Shown piece after piece: positions 44,171-53,505 of a stretch of 64,000 bases of DNA. The first letter of the stretch is position 1; each line of letters opens with the position of its first letter. Both the position numbers and the translations under genes were made by a program. Origin of the DNA: Phycisphaerales bacterium (GTDB lineage: Bacteria; Planctomycetota; Phycisphaerae; Phycisphaerales; UBA1924); contig JAFIFZ010000072.1 of the NCBI GenBank assembly GCA_020831775.1, forward strand, positions 19,606 through 83,605, in the 5' to 3' direction. The notes under the pieces are model-generated. The model did no database searches, was not told where the DNA came from, and worked only from the letters and a program-made list of their open reading frames with translations.

Positions 44171-47100
44171 TCAACGCTTGTCAATCCGCTGCCGCCTTGA
44201 AGCGATGAGCCCTGCGAACGCCAATGCTGCTATAGGTGCAGGGCTCGGAACGACAGTCAGTGTGCCCGCGGCCAGATCGATGCTCACGAGCCCGGGGTGG
44301 ATTCCAATGATCGAGACGGTTTCGAACTCCCCACTGATCACAGACGCCTCAATGAACTGGCGGGTCTGCGGGCCGGTGATTCCTGCGAGTGCATACTGCG
44401 TGAAGTCGAGCACAAGATCACCGCCGAGATCGGCTTCGCCTCCAAGGCTGAGCCTCGGGGCCACAAGGGCGTCGCCGGAGCCGACGAGCAAAAGTTCAAG
44501 CACGCTCACTTCCGGTTCGAAGTGCACCCCGTTCTGAACGGGAAGAACCGCCTCCCCAGAGAGCGACATCCGCCCGGCGTTTGATGTCAAAGCCGCAAGC
44601 GCCGGGAAAATGGCGGCTGCGCCCATCAGCTCGATATCGGCTTCGTTCCTGGTCACGCCGGCGCTGCCGAAGTCGAGATGGGATCCCTCGCCTACACGAT
44701 AGGTTCCGCCGGTGAGCACGCCAGAGGGACCGAGATTTGTCAGCATCGAGGCGTCGTTTTCGAGGCGGAGCGTCGCTCCGTTGATCGCCTGCATCACGCC
44801 GTCGTTGGTCAGGTCGCTGATCGTGCCGAATACCCGGATCCTCTCGTTCGGGATATCTGCGCTCAGCGCCCCCTCCACAACAAGAGCGAGCGAGCCCCCG
44901 CCGGCTCCGCGAATGTCGAGTCGTGCCCCTCGGATGCTCGCGTCCTCTGCAATCTTGACCTCCGTTCCGGAGGGCCCCGGGATACGAGCGATCTCGATGG
45001 ACCGTACACCGCCGTCGGTTGCCTCCGACACGATCATGCCATCGCTGATTGTCTGGCTGCCCAAGAGTCGAACAGTCGTGCTCTCGCCCGCAAGGTCAAG
45101 CCGATTGCCCCCGAGCCGAAGGCCGCCCGTAAGCGTCAGCCTTCCGTTGTCGTCGGCAATCACAAGGTCGTCGTTCTCGATCGAAACGCCCGCGAGACGA
45201 TTCGCAACGCTTCCGGTGAAGCGCAGTCCCGCCCCGTCGAGCACGAGCGTTCCTCCATTGATCGTCCCGCCATCGAGCAGCCAGCTCCCGGTGGCGCTGT
45301 TGAAGGTGAAAGAATCATCCGAGTTGTTCCACGAGCCGGAGATTCGCAGATCGCCGGTCGACGCTCCCGTGATCTGGCCGAGATTCTCGGTAGCGAACGA
45401 TCCGCCGAGGCGGATGCTGCCGCCATCGATCTCAAAGACACCGCCGTTCGACCAGGTCGGGGAGAGGATCTCTACCATCCCCCCGCTCGCCGCGCGCACA
45501 ATCGCGGAGTTCTCGAACTCGCCGGAGAGAATTCTCAGGACTCCGTCGTCTACCGCCGTCGCGAGACCATGGTTCACGAAGCCGAGGATCGAGTCCTGAA
45601 CGCGAAGAGTTTCGCCGGCGACACGAGCGACCAAGACCCCCTCATTGATAACCGATCGATCTCCAAGACCGAATCGCACGAAGTCAATGGCGCCGCCCGA
45701 GACCTCGGCGTTGGGGCCGATCGTGAAGGAAGCCGGTTCTGCCCCCACTATTGTCCGGATCTGGATCTGCCGCGGAGCGCCTCCGGCCTCAGTAACAACG
45801 ATCGATCCATCAATGATTGACTGCTCACCATCGAAGCGCAGCAGCGAACCAGGGCCGGAGAGATCGATCGCACCGCCGTTCAGCAGAATGCCATTCTGGA
45901 TATTCAGCCGCCCGCCGCCGAGAGCGAGATCTCCGCCCTCGACAGATACTCCATCGAACAGATTCTGGAGGGCATCTGTGAAGCCGAGGCCTGCGCCGTT
46001 GAACCGGACCACTCCTCCGGTGATCGTTCCCCCGGCCACCGTCCAACTTCCCGTTGAGGCGTTTAATTCGAAAGACTCGCCAGAATTGTCCCACCGCCCG
46101 GTCATATCAACTCGCCCGGTGTGCAGCCCAGAGAGCGTCCCCATATCATCGGTGGCGAATCTCCCGCCAAGGATGATGGCGCCGCCGTCGAGCTCAATCG
46201 CCCCGGTGTTCCTCCACTCGCTGATGAGTATCTCGAAGGATGAATCAGCATCGACGCGCACCACACCGGAATTGAGAAACTCTTGAGCCTGCATCCGGAG
46301 ATATCCGCCATCTCTGGCGTGGAACAGGCCTTCGTTGTGTACCAGATCCAGATTGGACCGAAAATCAAGCATTTCGTCCGGAAGCTCGGAGATCACATCG
46401 CCTTTGTTGACGAACCGCATTTGACCCGCAGAGCCGACGACTTCGAGCCGGCCGCCGCGGATCGACGCGTCCGGTCCGATCGTGAGCGTTTGCGATTCAA
46501 CGAACGGGGATGTTCTCAGCAAGACTCTGCGCGTGCTCCCGGCCTGTGAGGTAGACAGGATGGATCCGGACTCGATGTTGGCATCGCCGACAAAGACGAT
46601 GCCCGACGACTGCGGGCTGAGGTCGATCGCGTTGCCGTTGAGTTCGATCCCATCGACGATCCTGAGACTGCTAGACCCCGACGGCTGATTCACGAGCCGC
46701 AGGTCACCGCCCTGGATCGACACGCCAACGAGCGCATTGTCATTTGAGCTTGATATCCGAGGGTGCACCCCGTCGAAGACGAGTGTCCCGCCGGAGATCG
46801 TGCCGCCATCGATCAGCCACTCTCCGAAGCTCTCGTTGAAGGTGATTGTTTCGCCCGCGTTGTTCCATGTTCCGGCCAGCGTGACCGAGCTGGAGTTCAG
46901 CCCAACGACATTGCCCAGGGAGGCTCGGGTAAATGTACCCCCGAGCGTGAGCGACGCGTTGTTGAGCTCGATCAGTCCGGGGTTTGTCCATGTGCCGAAT
47001 AATTCAATCAAACCGCCGTTCTCGGCCCGCAGGATCCCGTTGTTTGTAAAGTCCGGAGACAGCGACCTGAGTGTGCCTCCATCTGTCGCGGCCATGAGGC

Positions 47101-47947
47101 CGTCGTTGGTCACTGTAAGAATGCGGATGCCAATCTGCCTTCCGCTCTGGTCGGCGGATATCACGCCATGGTTGCGCAGCTCGTGCTCGCCCACCGGCGC
47201 CACCCCGTTGAACTCCAGCGAGCCGCCGCGGACCACAGCGTCGGGGGCGATGGTGAGTATGGCGGGCTCTCCGGTGCTCACCTGCCTGATCTGGATGGTG
47301 CGTGTTGCAAGGGAGGGACTAGCGTCGGCAAACAGCGAGCCGTCGGACAGCGTCTGGGACCCCTCAAACCTGAGACGCGACCCCTGCTCCGTCAGGTCGA
47401 TGGCGTTTCCATTCAGCGTGATCCCGCCAGCGATGGTTGCCCATCCGCCAGCGAGGAGCAGATCGCCGTTTTCCAGGGATATCCCTTCCAACCGATTCGC
47501 ATAGGTATTAGTGAATGACAGTTCACCACCGGAGAAGCCGATCGATCCCCCCCGGAGCGTTCCGCCCGCGAAGCGCAGCCTGCCGGCAAGCAGGTCCAGC
47601 CTGTCTTCGACCGACAAGATTCCAGCCGAGAGTTCGAGCGTTCCTGTCGGCGCGTCGAGTGTGAGTGTCTCTACGGCGTGGTTGTTGCTCACAGTGCTCG
47701 TGAACAGTGGGACCGGACCGGCAGACTGAATCCGCACGCGATAGCGGTCGAGAGGATCGTTCGTCGGCGCGCCGTTCGTCCAGTTGGCTGGATCGGCCCA
47801 GTTGCCCGAGATCGGGCCGATCCAGTCGGTGTCGATCTGTGCCGCCGCGCCGCAAGCCAACAGCAGCGACAAGGCCCCGAACGAGACAGCACCAAGCGAG
47901 TGTCGAGGCGCAACAACACCGCGTGAACGATTCTGCGAAATGCACAT
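44171..47947 (-). CDS. Large beta-repeat exported protein, PEP-CTERM-like
   Basis: A 1258-residue secreted protein. A signal peptide (about 1-36, AVSFGALSLLLACGAAAQ) precedes four long repeats of about 220-250 residues. Each repeat contains a GTWNNAGE-like strand, then GGTIxGGTLxFDG, a xGIxLNGxAIDL segment and an LRFxGxQxIxDGSI segment, suggesting a beta-helix stalk. The C-terminus (VPSPAPIAALAFAGLIASRR) is a PEP-CTERM-type anchor with a PAP core. AGGGAGAG lies five bases before the ATG at 47947. Codon use looks less GC-rich than its neighbours, fitting an acquired origin. A surface or matrix role is inferred. Confidence 0.82.
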   Translation of the reverse strand: MCISQNRSRGVVAPRHSLGAVSFGALSLLLACGAAAQIDTDWIGPISGNWADPANWTNGAPTNDPLDRYRVRIQSAGPVPLFTSTVSNNHAVETLTLDAPTGTLELSAGILSVEDRLDLLAGRLRFAGGTLRGGSIGFSGGELSFTNTYANRLEGISLENGDLLLAGGWATIAGGITLNGNAIDLTEQGSRLRFEGSQTLSDGSLFADASPSLATRTIQIRQVSTGEPAILTIAPDAVVRGGSLEFNGVAPVGEHELRNHGVISADQSGRQIGIRILTVTNDGLMAATDGGTLRSLSPDFTNNGILRAENGGLIELFGTWTNPGLIELNNASLTLGGTFTRASLGNVVGLNSSSVTLAGTWNNAGETITFNESFGEWLIDGGTISGGTLVFDGVHPRISSSNDNALVGVSIQGGDLRLVNQPSGSSSLRIVDGIELNGNAIDLSPQSSGIVFVGDANIESGSILSTSQAGSTRRVLLRTSPFVESQTLTIGPDASIRGGRLEVVGSAGQMRFVNKGDVISELPDEMLDFRSNLDLVHNEGLFHARDGGYLRMQAQEFLNSGVVRVDADSSFEILISEWRNTGAIELDGGAIILGGRFATDDMGTLSGLHTGRVDMTGRWDNSGESFELNASTGSWTVAGGTITGGVVRFNGAGLGFTDALQNLFDGVSVEGGDLALGGGRLNIQNGILLNGGAIDLSGPGSLLRFDGEQSIIDGSIVVTEAGGAPRQIQIRTIVGAEPASFTIGPNAEVSGGAIDFVRFGLGDRSVINEGVLVARVAGETLRVQDSILGFVNHGLATAVDDGVLRILSGEFENSAIVRAASGGMVEILSPTWSNGGVFEIDGGSIRLGGSFATENLGQITGASTGDLRISGSWNNSDDSFTFNSATGSWLLDGGTINGGTLVLDGAGLRFTGSVANRLAGVSIENDDLVIADDNGRLTLTGGLRLGGNRLDLAGESTTVRLLGSQTISDGMIVSEATDGGVRSIEIARIPGPSGTEVKIAEDASIRGARLDIRGAGGGSLALVVEGALSADIPNERIRVFGTISDLTNDGVMQAINGATLRLENDASMLTNLGPSGVLTGGTYRVGEGSHLDFGSAGVTRNEADIELMGAAAIFPALAALTSNAGRMSLSGEAVLPVQNGVHFEPEVSVLELLLVGSGDALVAPRLSLGGEADLGGDLVLDFTQYALAGITGPQTRQFIEASVISGEFETVSIIGIHPGLVSIDLAAGTLTVVPSPAPIAALAFAGLIASRRQRIDKR

Positions 47948-48074
47948 GATGTCTCTCCCTGGTCCTTTGACTCGACAGACCGCTATCGTGACGCGGAAGT
48001 GAAGTCGAGCATTGCGGATACATTCGGATTGCCCAATGGCTTCGTTCACGTCCCTTTCGGCACTGCGATAGGCC

Positions 48075-48827
48075 TTGTCGGCAGTCTACCGGGATGTCCG
48101 GTGTGGTGCAAACGGTTTCACGGAGGAGTTCGGCTTCGCCGCCGCAATGCAACAGATAGGGAGATGCTCTGTGCTGGGCGTGCAGAGACAGTTGTGTGTT
48201 AAGCCTACCAACCTTGGAAACTTAAATGTGTCGCCACTCGGCCTGCAGCAGCATTCTCAGGACGGATGGGCTCAGCAGATAAATGCCAAGCCGTCTCATA
48301 ACGCACCCAGCCGCTTTGGCTTTTCGGTATCGATCGACGGCGATGTCATGGTCGTCGGGGCGTATACAGAGAACAGCAGCGCAACCGGCGTCAACGGCCA
48401 GCCCGGGCCGATGAACGCCAGTGGGTCCGGCGCCGCGTATGTCTTTGTTAAAGAAGAGGGCGAGTGGGATCAAACGGCGTACCTCAAGGCATCAAGAACG
48501 AGGTCCAATATGCGATTCGGCTTCTCCGTTGCTGTCGGAGGCGACTTTGTTGTCGTGGGCGCACGCGACGAACACGGAACCGCGAGCGGCTTGAACGGCA
48601 ACCCCTGCGCCCAGAACGCCACTTCCGCCGGGGCCGCGTATGCCTTCCTGCTTGATCCGGGATGCCCGGCGGACATCAACTATGACGGCGTGATAGACGC
48701 CGACGACTTCATGCAATTCCTCCAGTGGTATGCGGCAGGAGATTTTCGCGCAGATCTGACTAACGACTGCGTGATCGATGCCGACGACTTTTTCGAGTTT
48801 CTGGCCCGTTTCGCAAGCGGGTGCTGA
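48075..48827 (+). CDS. FG-GAP repeat protein with GC-type dockerin tail, probably 5'-truncated
   Basis: A 250-residue reading frame. Two FG-GAP/integrin-like repeats are clear (RFGFSVSIDGDVMVVGAYTE with SGAAYVFVKEEGEW, then RFGFSVAVGGDFVVVGARDE). A GC-type dockerin tail follows: INYDGVIDADDFMQFLQWYA, a second VIDADDFFEFLARF, and a final GC. Relatives carry a signal peptide and more repeats, but the first 75 residues here match neither and no export signal is visible. It is probably the surviving 3' end of a larger gene within the decayed island; the start is a guess. Confidence 0.55.
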   Translation: MSAVYRDVRCGANGFTEEFGFAAAMQQIGRCSVLGVQRQLCVKPTNLGNLNVSPLGLQQHSQDGWAQQINAKPSHNAPSRFGFSVSIDGDVMVVGAYTENSSATGVNGQPGPMNASGSGAAYVFVKEEGEWDQTAYLKASRTRSNMRFGFSVAVGGDFVVVGARDEHGTASGLNGNPCAQNATSAGAAYAFLLDPGCPADINYDGVIDADDFMQFLQWYAAGDFRADLTNDCVIDADDFFEFLARFASGC

Positions 48828-48902
48828 GCTCGTGTTTCTTTCCGGCGTTGTCGACCGGGCAATGCCCGGCGATGTGTGGAGTTTCGTGGTGATCGGTGAC
48901 GA

Positions 48903-49583
48903 TCGCATCCGCAGCTACAGCCGGTGGTGGTTTCGCTCAACCCGCAGGATCGCGTCTGGCCGTCGCTACCGAGCAACATGGCCCCGGTGGTGCGTGCCGA
49001 CCTGGAAGCCGCACGGGCCGTCTAGATCGCCGAGGCGAGGGATCGCGCCGAGCGCGAGGCCCGGGAGCGTTCGGACTTCCTGAGCCATGAGGACGCCGAG
49101 GGGCGTCGGGTGGACGCGCACGCCTGCCGGCACACCTTCTGTTCGATGCTCGCCCGCTCTAACGCGCCGGTCCGGGTGGTGCAGGAACTCGCACGCCACT
49201 CCGATCCCCGGCTGACGATGAGCACCTACTCGCATTTGCGGCTGGCGGACGCCGCGTCGGCGCTGGACGCCCTGCCCGACGACGCCGCCCCCGACAACGC
49301 CGAGGCCGCCGAGGCCCTGGCGACCGGCACCGACGACGCCCTCCCCGGCCCCGTGCGCGCAACACCGGCGCAACATTCTGAGCACACTTCGGTGCCTGAC
49401 GGTGCAGGACTGCGCATTATCGGCGAAGGACTGGCCCCGAAGCCCGATCGCCAGAAACCTCTTGATTCAAAGGGTTTTTGCGCTCCGGTGCGTCCCGATG
49501 CACGCCGGAGCAGCAAAGCCGCCTGCCGGACTCGAACCGGCGACCTGCGGTTTACAAAACCGCTGCTCTACCAACTGAGCTAA
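48903..49583 (+). pseudogene. Degraded tyrosine recombinase (integrase)
   Basis: The frame from 48903 reads PVVVSLNPQDRVWPSLPSN and then VRADLEAARAV before a TAG stop at 49023-49025. It continues with VDAHACRHTFCSMLARSNAP and VRVVQELARHSDPRLTMSTY. The HACRHTF and ARHSDPRLTMSTYSHL boxes are the catalytic HxxR and H/Y region of phage integrases. The N-terminal arm and first catalytic Arg are missing. The open frame then runs on into the opposite-strand tRNA gene (tail RTRTGDLRFTKPLLYQLS), which is not real protein. It marks the edge of a former integrated element. Confidence 0.78.
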
Positions 49584-49589
49584 GGCGGC
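49517..49589 (-). tRNA. tRNA-Thr (anticodon TGT)
   Basis: A 73-base complete cloverleaf: acceptor stem GCCGCCT/AGGCGGC, D-stem GCTC/GAGC, anticodon stem GCGGT/ACCGC around TTTGTAA (anticodon TGT, reading ACA), T-stem GCCGG/CCGGC with loop TTCGAGT, and discriminator U. The CCA end is not encoded. Its 3' end faces the integrase remnant, the usual geometry of a tRNA attachment site. Confidence 0.95.
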
Positions 49590-49717
49590 GGTCGCGGGCG
49601 GATGGTATGCCCGGAGAGGGCGTGCCGGTTGGCCCCCAACATGGTCCCGGCGCCGCCCTGGCAAGGCGGACCGCCCCGGCTACGCGGCCCAAGACCCGAC
49701 CACCCACCGCTCGGCGG

Positions 49718-50875
49718 TCAGCGCCGACGCCGGCAGGCCGCCAGCCCGCCCAGCAGGAGCACCGGCAGCACGCCGGGGGCGGGGATGACGACCTTGAAGC
49801 CCATGAACGGGCCGAAGTCGATCCTCGCCATGCCGACGATCGTCTGCCCGTCCGGCGTGATGTCCACCGCGGCGTGGAGGCGCCAGCCGTCGAGGTCGAG
49901 GCCGTACTCATGAACCAAGACATCCTGCAGCGGTCGCGCCCCGTTCACCTCGTCCCAGATGAACGCGAGATCGAGCGAAGAGTTCCCAAGGGAGGGGTCA
50001 TGGAATCGGTCGGCCCATACGCCGACGATGGTCGAACCATCGTCCGACACTGCGATCGCTTCCCCGTGGGTGTAGTCAGGATGGAGATCGATAAGGTGCG
50101 GCGTGAGCGATTCGTCCCAATACGCCGGGTGGTATCGCCCATCGACTTCGAGTCGGCCGACGATCGTGCCGCCGTTGGCGGCCACACCCCTCGCCATGCC
50201 CAAGCCGGAGCCTTTCAGCGTGGCCCGCAGCACGCTGAACCCGCCGAGTTCATCCCAGAGGATGGGCCGGCGTTGTCCGTCGATCTCTGAGACACCGATA
50301 TGCCTGTCGCCGGCGTTGGTCGTCGCGTAAAACGCCGAGTACCCTGTTGTACCTTGGGGATTCCCCAGCACTTGCAACGGCATTCCCTCACGCCACTCCA
50401 CAAGGTTGCTGATCGGCTGTCCGGCGCCGCCGCCGATGCTGCCCACCGCAACGCTGGCGTCGTAATTCAATGCAGCAAGGGAGCTCTGCTCGCCGTGCGG
50501 CGCTCCGAGGCTGGAGCCGGCCCTTCCACGGAACCAACGAACCCCGCGCCAACTCTCTCGACTCTGATGCCAACCCCACCCCACCGCTGACGCACCGTCA
50601 CCAGAGACGGCGCGGAGCAGCGCGCCCATCGGATAGAAGTTCATGGGTGTACTCAATATCTGGTGTTCGGCTCCATCCCAGAGGAACGATCTATGCGGAT
50701 CGCCTCCGAATCTCGGGCTTGAGTACCCTCCGACAATACGACCATCGTCGGACAAACCGCTCACGAAACTCTGTGTGCTCCCGGGGATCGGCGGCACCAG
50801 CGTGAACGACGGCGCGGCTACAGCACCGGAAGTAGTCAGAACCAGTGCAACCAACGGAACACAGGCATTCACCAT
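49718..50875 (-). CDS. HAF-repeat-like exported PEP-CTERM protein (copy 1)
   Basis: A 385-residue secreted protein: signal peptide (about 1-21, VPLVALVLTTSGAVAA), then repeats of about 45-50 residues alternating SDDGRIVGGY-type and FLWDG-type segments, as in HAF-repeat extracellular proteins. Close to the C-terminus it has NGARPLQDVLVHEYGLDLDG and DITPDGQTIVG. The tail VVIPAPGVLPVLLLGGLA plus four Arg is a PEP-CTERM-like anchor. GGAG precedes the ATG at 50875. Paralogues lie at 51000-52151 and 53506-54657. Function unknown. Confidence 0.82.
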   Translation of the reverse strand: MVNACVPLVALVLTTSGAVAAPSFTLVPPIPGSTQSFVSGLSDDGRIVGGYSSPRFGGDPHRSFLWDGAEHQILSTPMNFYPMGALLRAVSGDGASAVGWGWHQSRESWRGVRWFRGRAGSSLGAPHGEQSSLAALNYDASVAVGSIGGGAGQPISNLVEWREGMPLQVLGNPQGTTGYSAFYATTNAGDRHIGVSEIDGQRRPILWDELGGFSVLRATLKGSGLGMARGVAANGGTIVGRLEVDGRYHPAYWDESLTPHLIDLHPDYTHGEAIAVSDDGSTIVGVWADRFHDPSLGNSSLDLAFIWDEVNGARPLQDVLVHEYGLDLDGWRLHAAVDITPDGQTIVGMARIDFGPFMGFKVVIPAPGVLPVLLLGGLAACRRRR

Positions 50876-50999
50876 TTTCACTCCGTCCCTTTCTGTAAGC
50901 TCGATCGACCGCAACGAATTCGTCGAAGCCCGCGCTGCCAACGCGCCGCTGGTCACATCGATCGAAAAGTGATCGCGGGCCATCCCCGCCCCCGCACAC

Positions 51000-52151
51000 T
51001 CACCGCCTCCGACGCCAACCCGCCAACCCCATCAGCAACAACCCCGGCAGCACACCCGGGGCAGGAATCACGACCACAAACCCCTGCGAGAATCCGGACG
51101 GCGCAGTCCCGCGGCCGATGATGCTGCGTCCGTCGGGCGTCACGCCGGTGACGATGTGCAGTTCCCAGCCTTCCATGTCGATCCCGTACTCCGACGCGAG
51201 CACTTCGCCCAGCGGGCGAGCGCCGTGCTCGGCGTCCCAGATGAACGCGAGACGCTCGAACGAGCTCGGGCCGGGGCCGAGCCACCAGTTGCCGAAGATG
51301 AGCTCACCGCCGTCGGTCGCGGCCGTCGCCACGCCGCCGTTGTACCCCGCCCAGCGGTTGATCTCGTGCGCTACTCCCGAAGGGTCCCAATACGCCGGGA
51401 CGAGCGACGGGTAGATCTCCTGGTAACCGAACGCGGTGCTGCCGTCCGCGGAGATCCCTCGGGCCTGCCCCCTGCCCGATCCCCGCGGCACCGCGGCGAG
51501 GTACGACGCGCCGGCGGACTCGCTCCAGGCGGCCGGACGCCCGATCTCTTCGACAGAAGCCCCCGATACACCGACGAACGACAATCCGTCGGCGCTCACG
51601 CCGCTGAGCGACGACAGGGTCGGCTCGCCCTGTCCCGGTGTGATGGTTCGGTACCCCGTGTCCGCGGTCCAGACCAGCGCCAGGCTGTTCCCCGGCGACA
51701 TGTCCGAGGCGATCACGCCGCTCGCGACCGTGCCGTCGCGGTTGATGGCGGTCGACCTCGCGTGATCGACAGAAGAGATCGGCTCGATCTGCGCCGCTCC
51801 GGTCCGGTCCCATCGGACACCGACGACGCGGTCGTTGATGTACCCCGTCCCGAGAACAGTCCCGCCGTCGCCGGAGATCCCGGTGACCGAAGCACCGAAC
51901 GGGGCGAGTTCCGGCGGCACTTCAAGGTAGCGGGCCGTTGTCCCGTCCCAGAAGAACGGGACGGTCCCGGTCTGCGCCGTCATCGATTCGGCGACGACCA
52001 GCCCGCTGTCAGAGACCGCCGCCGCGTGGCTGAACGGATTGTCTGGCAGCCCGGGGACCGCGGAGATCGACGGCGCCGCCGGAGCGCTCGCGCTCACCAG
52101 GCCGGCGAGCAGCATCGCGGGCACGCCGGGGGATACAGTCGTCGGTCGCAT
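51000..52151 (-). CDS. HAF-repeat-like exported PEP-CTERM protein (copy 2)
   Basis: A 383-residue paralogue of the neighbouring genes. The signal peptide covers about 1-26 (MLLAGLVSASAPAAP). Repeats such as VTGISGDGGTVLGTGY, GVSADGLSFVGVSGA and GISADGSTAFGYQE alternate with short W-containing strands (FFWDG, VRWDRTG, AYWDPSG). The shared end block HGARPLGEVLASEYGIDMEG and the anchor VVIPAPGVLPGLLLMGLAG plus Arg residues follow. It is upstream of copy 1 on the same strand with a 124-base gap, so they are tandem duplicates with separate or shared transcription. Confidence 0.82.
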   Translation of the reverse strand: MRPTTVSPGVPAMLLAGLVSASAPAAPSISAVPGLPDNPFSHAAAVSDSGLVVAESMTAQTGTVPFFWDGTTARYLEVPPELAPFGASVTGISGDGGTVLGTGYINDRVVGVRWDRTGAAQIEPISSVDHARSTAINRDGTVASGVIASDMSPGNSLALVWTADTGYRTITPGQGEPTLSSLSGVSADGLSFVGVSGASVEEIGRPAAWSESAGASYLAAVPRGSGRGQARGISADGSTAFGYQEIYPSLVPAYWDPSGVAHEINRWAGYNGGVATAATDGGELIFGNWWLGPGPSSFERLAFIWDAEHGARPLGEVLASEYGIDMEGWELHIVTGVTPDGRSIIGRGTAPSGFSQGFVVVIPAPGVLPGLLLMGLAGWRRRR

Positions 52152-52310
52152 CTCATCCCTTTCCCTGAGTCAGGTCATCTCTCTTGAACGATCGCCCGAC
52201 CTCTCGTTCCTCAGGTGCGTGCATCGACGGATCCGCCTTCGCGGGACGAGATTTTCCGCCAAACACCACCCGGCCGAGATCAGGGGCGCTCCGGCCAGCC
52301 AGATCGCACA

Positions 52311-52347
52311 AAGAAAGCCCGGCGGGCCCCAATGGAGCACGCCGGGC
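52311..52347 (-). terminator. Intrinsic terminator after the DJ-1/PfpI gene
   Basis: Reading the minus strand, GCCCGGCG and CGCCGGGC form an eight-base-pair stem around a 15-base loop, followed by TTTCTTTG. It would end transcription of the exported DJ-1 gene before copy 2 of the HAF-like genes. Confidence 0.7.
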
Positions 52348-52396
52348 ATGGGTTGCGTTCCCGTGTTTGCGTCCGGCCAGAGGCCGGGGTTAGCGG

Positions 52397-53149
52397 TTAC
52401 CCGCCGTAGCGGTCGGTGGCGGCGACCCGCGTCTCGACCATGACCTTCTCGATCATGCCGACGAACGCCGGGATGTCATCGGGAAGGCGTGAGGTGATGA
52501 GGTTGCGGTCGCGGACGACTTCTTCGTCCTTGTACCTGGCGCCCGCGTCCTCGACCTCGTCGGAGATCGACGAGATGCAGGTTGTCTCGAAGCCGTCGAG
52601 CACGCCCGCGGTCACGAGCACCTGCGGCCCGTGGCAGATCGCGGCGACGGGCTTGCCGGTCCGGAAGAAGTCGCCGGCGAAGCGCACCACGCCTTCGTGC
52701 TGCCGGATGTTGTCTGGCGCGCGACCGCCGGGGAGCACCAGCGCGTCGAAGTCGCCGACCGCGACATCTTCGACGGACTTTTCGATGCGCACCTTGATGT
52801 CGCTGTTGTAGGCGTCCACGACGCCGCGCTCGATCCCGATCACCGTGACTTTCGCGCCGCGGTTGCTCAGGTACGCCATCGGTGCGAGCGTTTCCATGTC
52901 GTGCAGACCCTCGCCGGTCAGCACGGCGACGCGCATGCCCTTGAGCGTGGCGTGCTCGTCTCTCTCGGATCGGTCGCGTCGGTCGTGGCGGTCGTGGCGG
53001 TCGGCCGCGTAAGCCCGATCCGTCGCCTGCTGCACGCTCCGCTGCCTGTCGGTGCGATCGCCGTACTGACCGGCCAGCGCGACGCCAGAAGCGCCAGCGA
53101 CTGCAAGAGCAAGACCGGCGGCGGCGAAGTTGCGGATGTTGCGTGTCAT
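52397..53149 (-). CDS. Exported DJ-1/PfpI-family protein
   Basis: A 250-residue protein with a signal peptide (about 1-27, FAAAGLALAVAGASGVALA). An unusual linker of about 45 residues rich in Asp, Arg and His (DRHDRHDRRDRSERDEH) precedes a DJ-1/PfpI domain (about 70-245). The domain shows MRVAVLTGEGLHDMETLAPM, LVLPGGRAPDNIRQHE, nucleophile Cys in AAICHGPQVLVTAG and ISDEVEDAGARYKDEEVV. Family members are amidases, glyoxalases or chaperones, usually cytoplasmic; export is uncommon. GGAGG lies nine bases before the ATG. Confidence 0.88.
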   Translation of the reverse strand: MTRNIRNFAAAGLALAVAGASGVALAGQYGDRTDRQRSVQQATDRAYAADRHDRHDRRDRSERDEHATLKGMRVAVLTGEGLHDMETLAPMAYLSNRGAKVTVIGIERGVVDAYNSDIKVRIEKSVEDVAVGDFDALVLPGGRAPDNIRQHEGVVRFAGDFFRTGKPVAAICHGPQVLVTAGVLDGFETTCISSISDEVEDAGARYKDEEVVRDRNLITSRLPDDIPAFVGMIEKVMVETRVAATDRYGG

Positions 53150-53444
53150 GTGTGTGTCCTCCGTGTGAGTGTGTGTCATGACTCAGAGTTACGGGCTGCG
53201 TCGCCCGTTTCGCCCCGCGCCGTTTCCGCGACTCTCGCGACCGGCACGGGTACACATCGCAACCGCCCCGATTCCACGGGTATTTCCGGATGCTTCGCGA
53301 TGGACGAAAATGGGGTGCTTGACCGCCAAAGATGCGGGTGTCTTCATCAAAGGCGAGGACAAACGGGTCGGTTGATCGCCAATGCAGCGTTCCTTCCGGG
53401 GCCGTCTGGCCGGGCTGTCGATCCGGCTTCGTGCGCGGAACAAT

Positions 53445-53478
53445 AGAAACAGAAACGGCGGCCGCGTCTGCGACCGCC
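53445..53478 (-). terminator. Intrinsic terminator after HAF-like copy 3
   Basis: On the minus strand GGCGGTCGC pairs with GCGGCCGCC (one G-U pair) around a four-base loop, followed by GTTTCTGTTTC. It lies just past the stop of the gene at 53506. Confidence 0.65.
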
Positions 53479-53505
53479 GCTCCCGTTGCCCTATGAGGTC
53501 AACGC

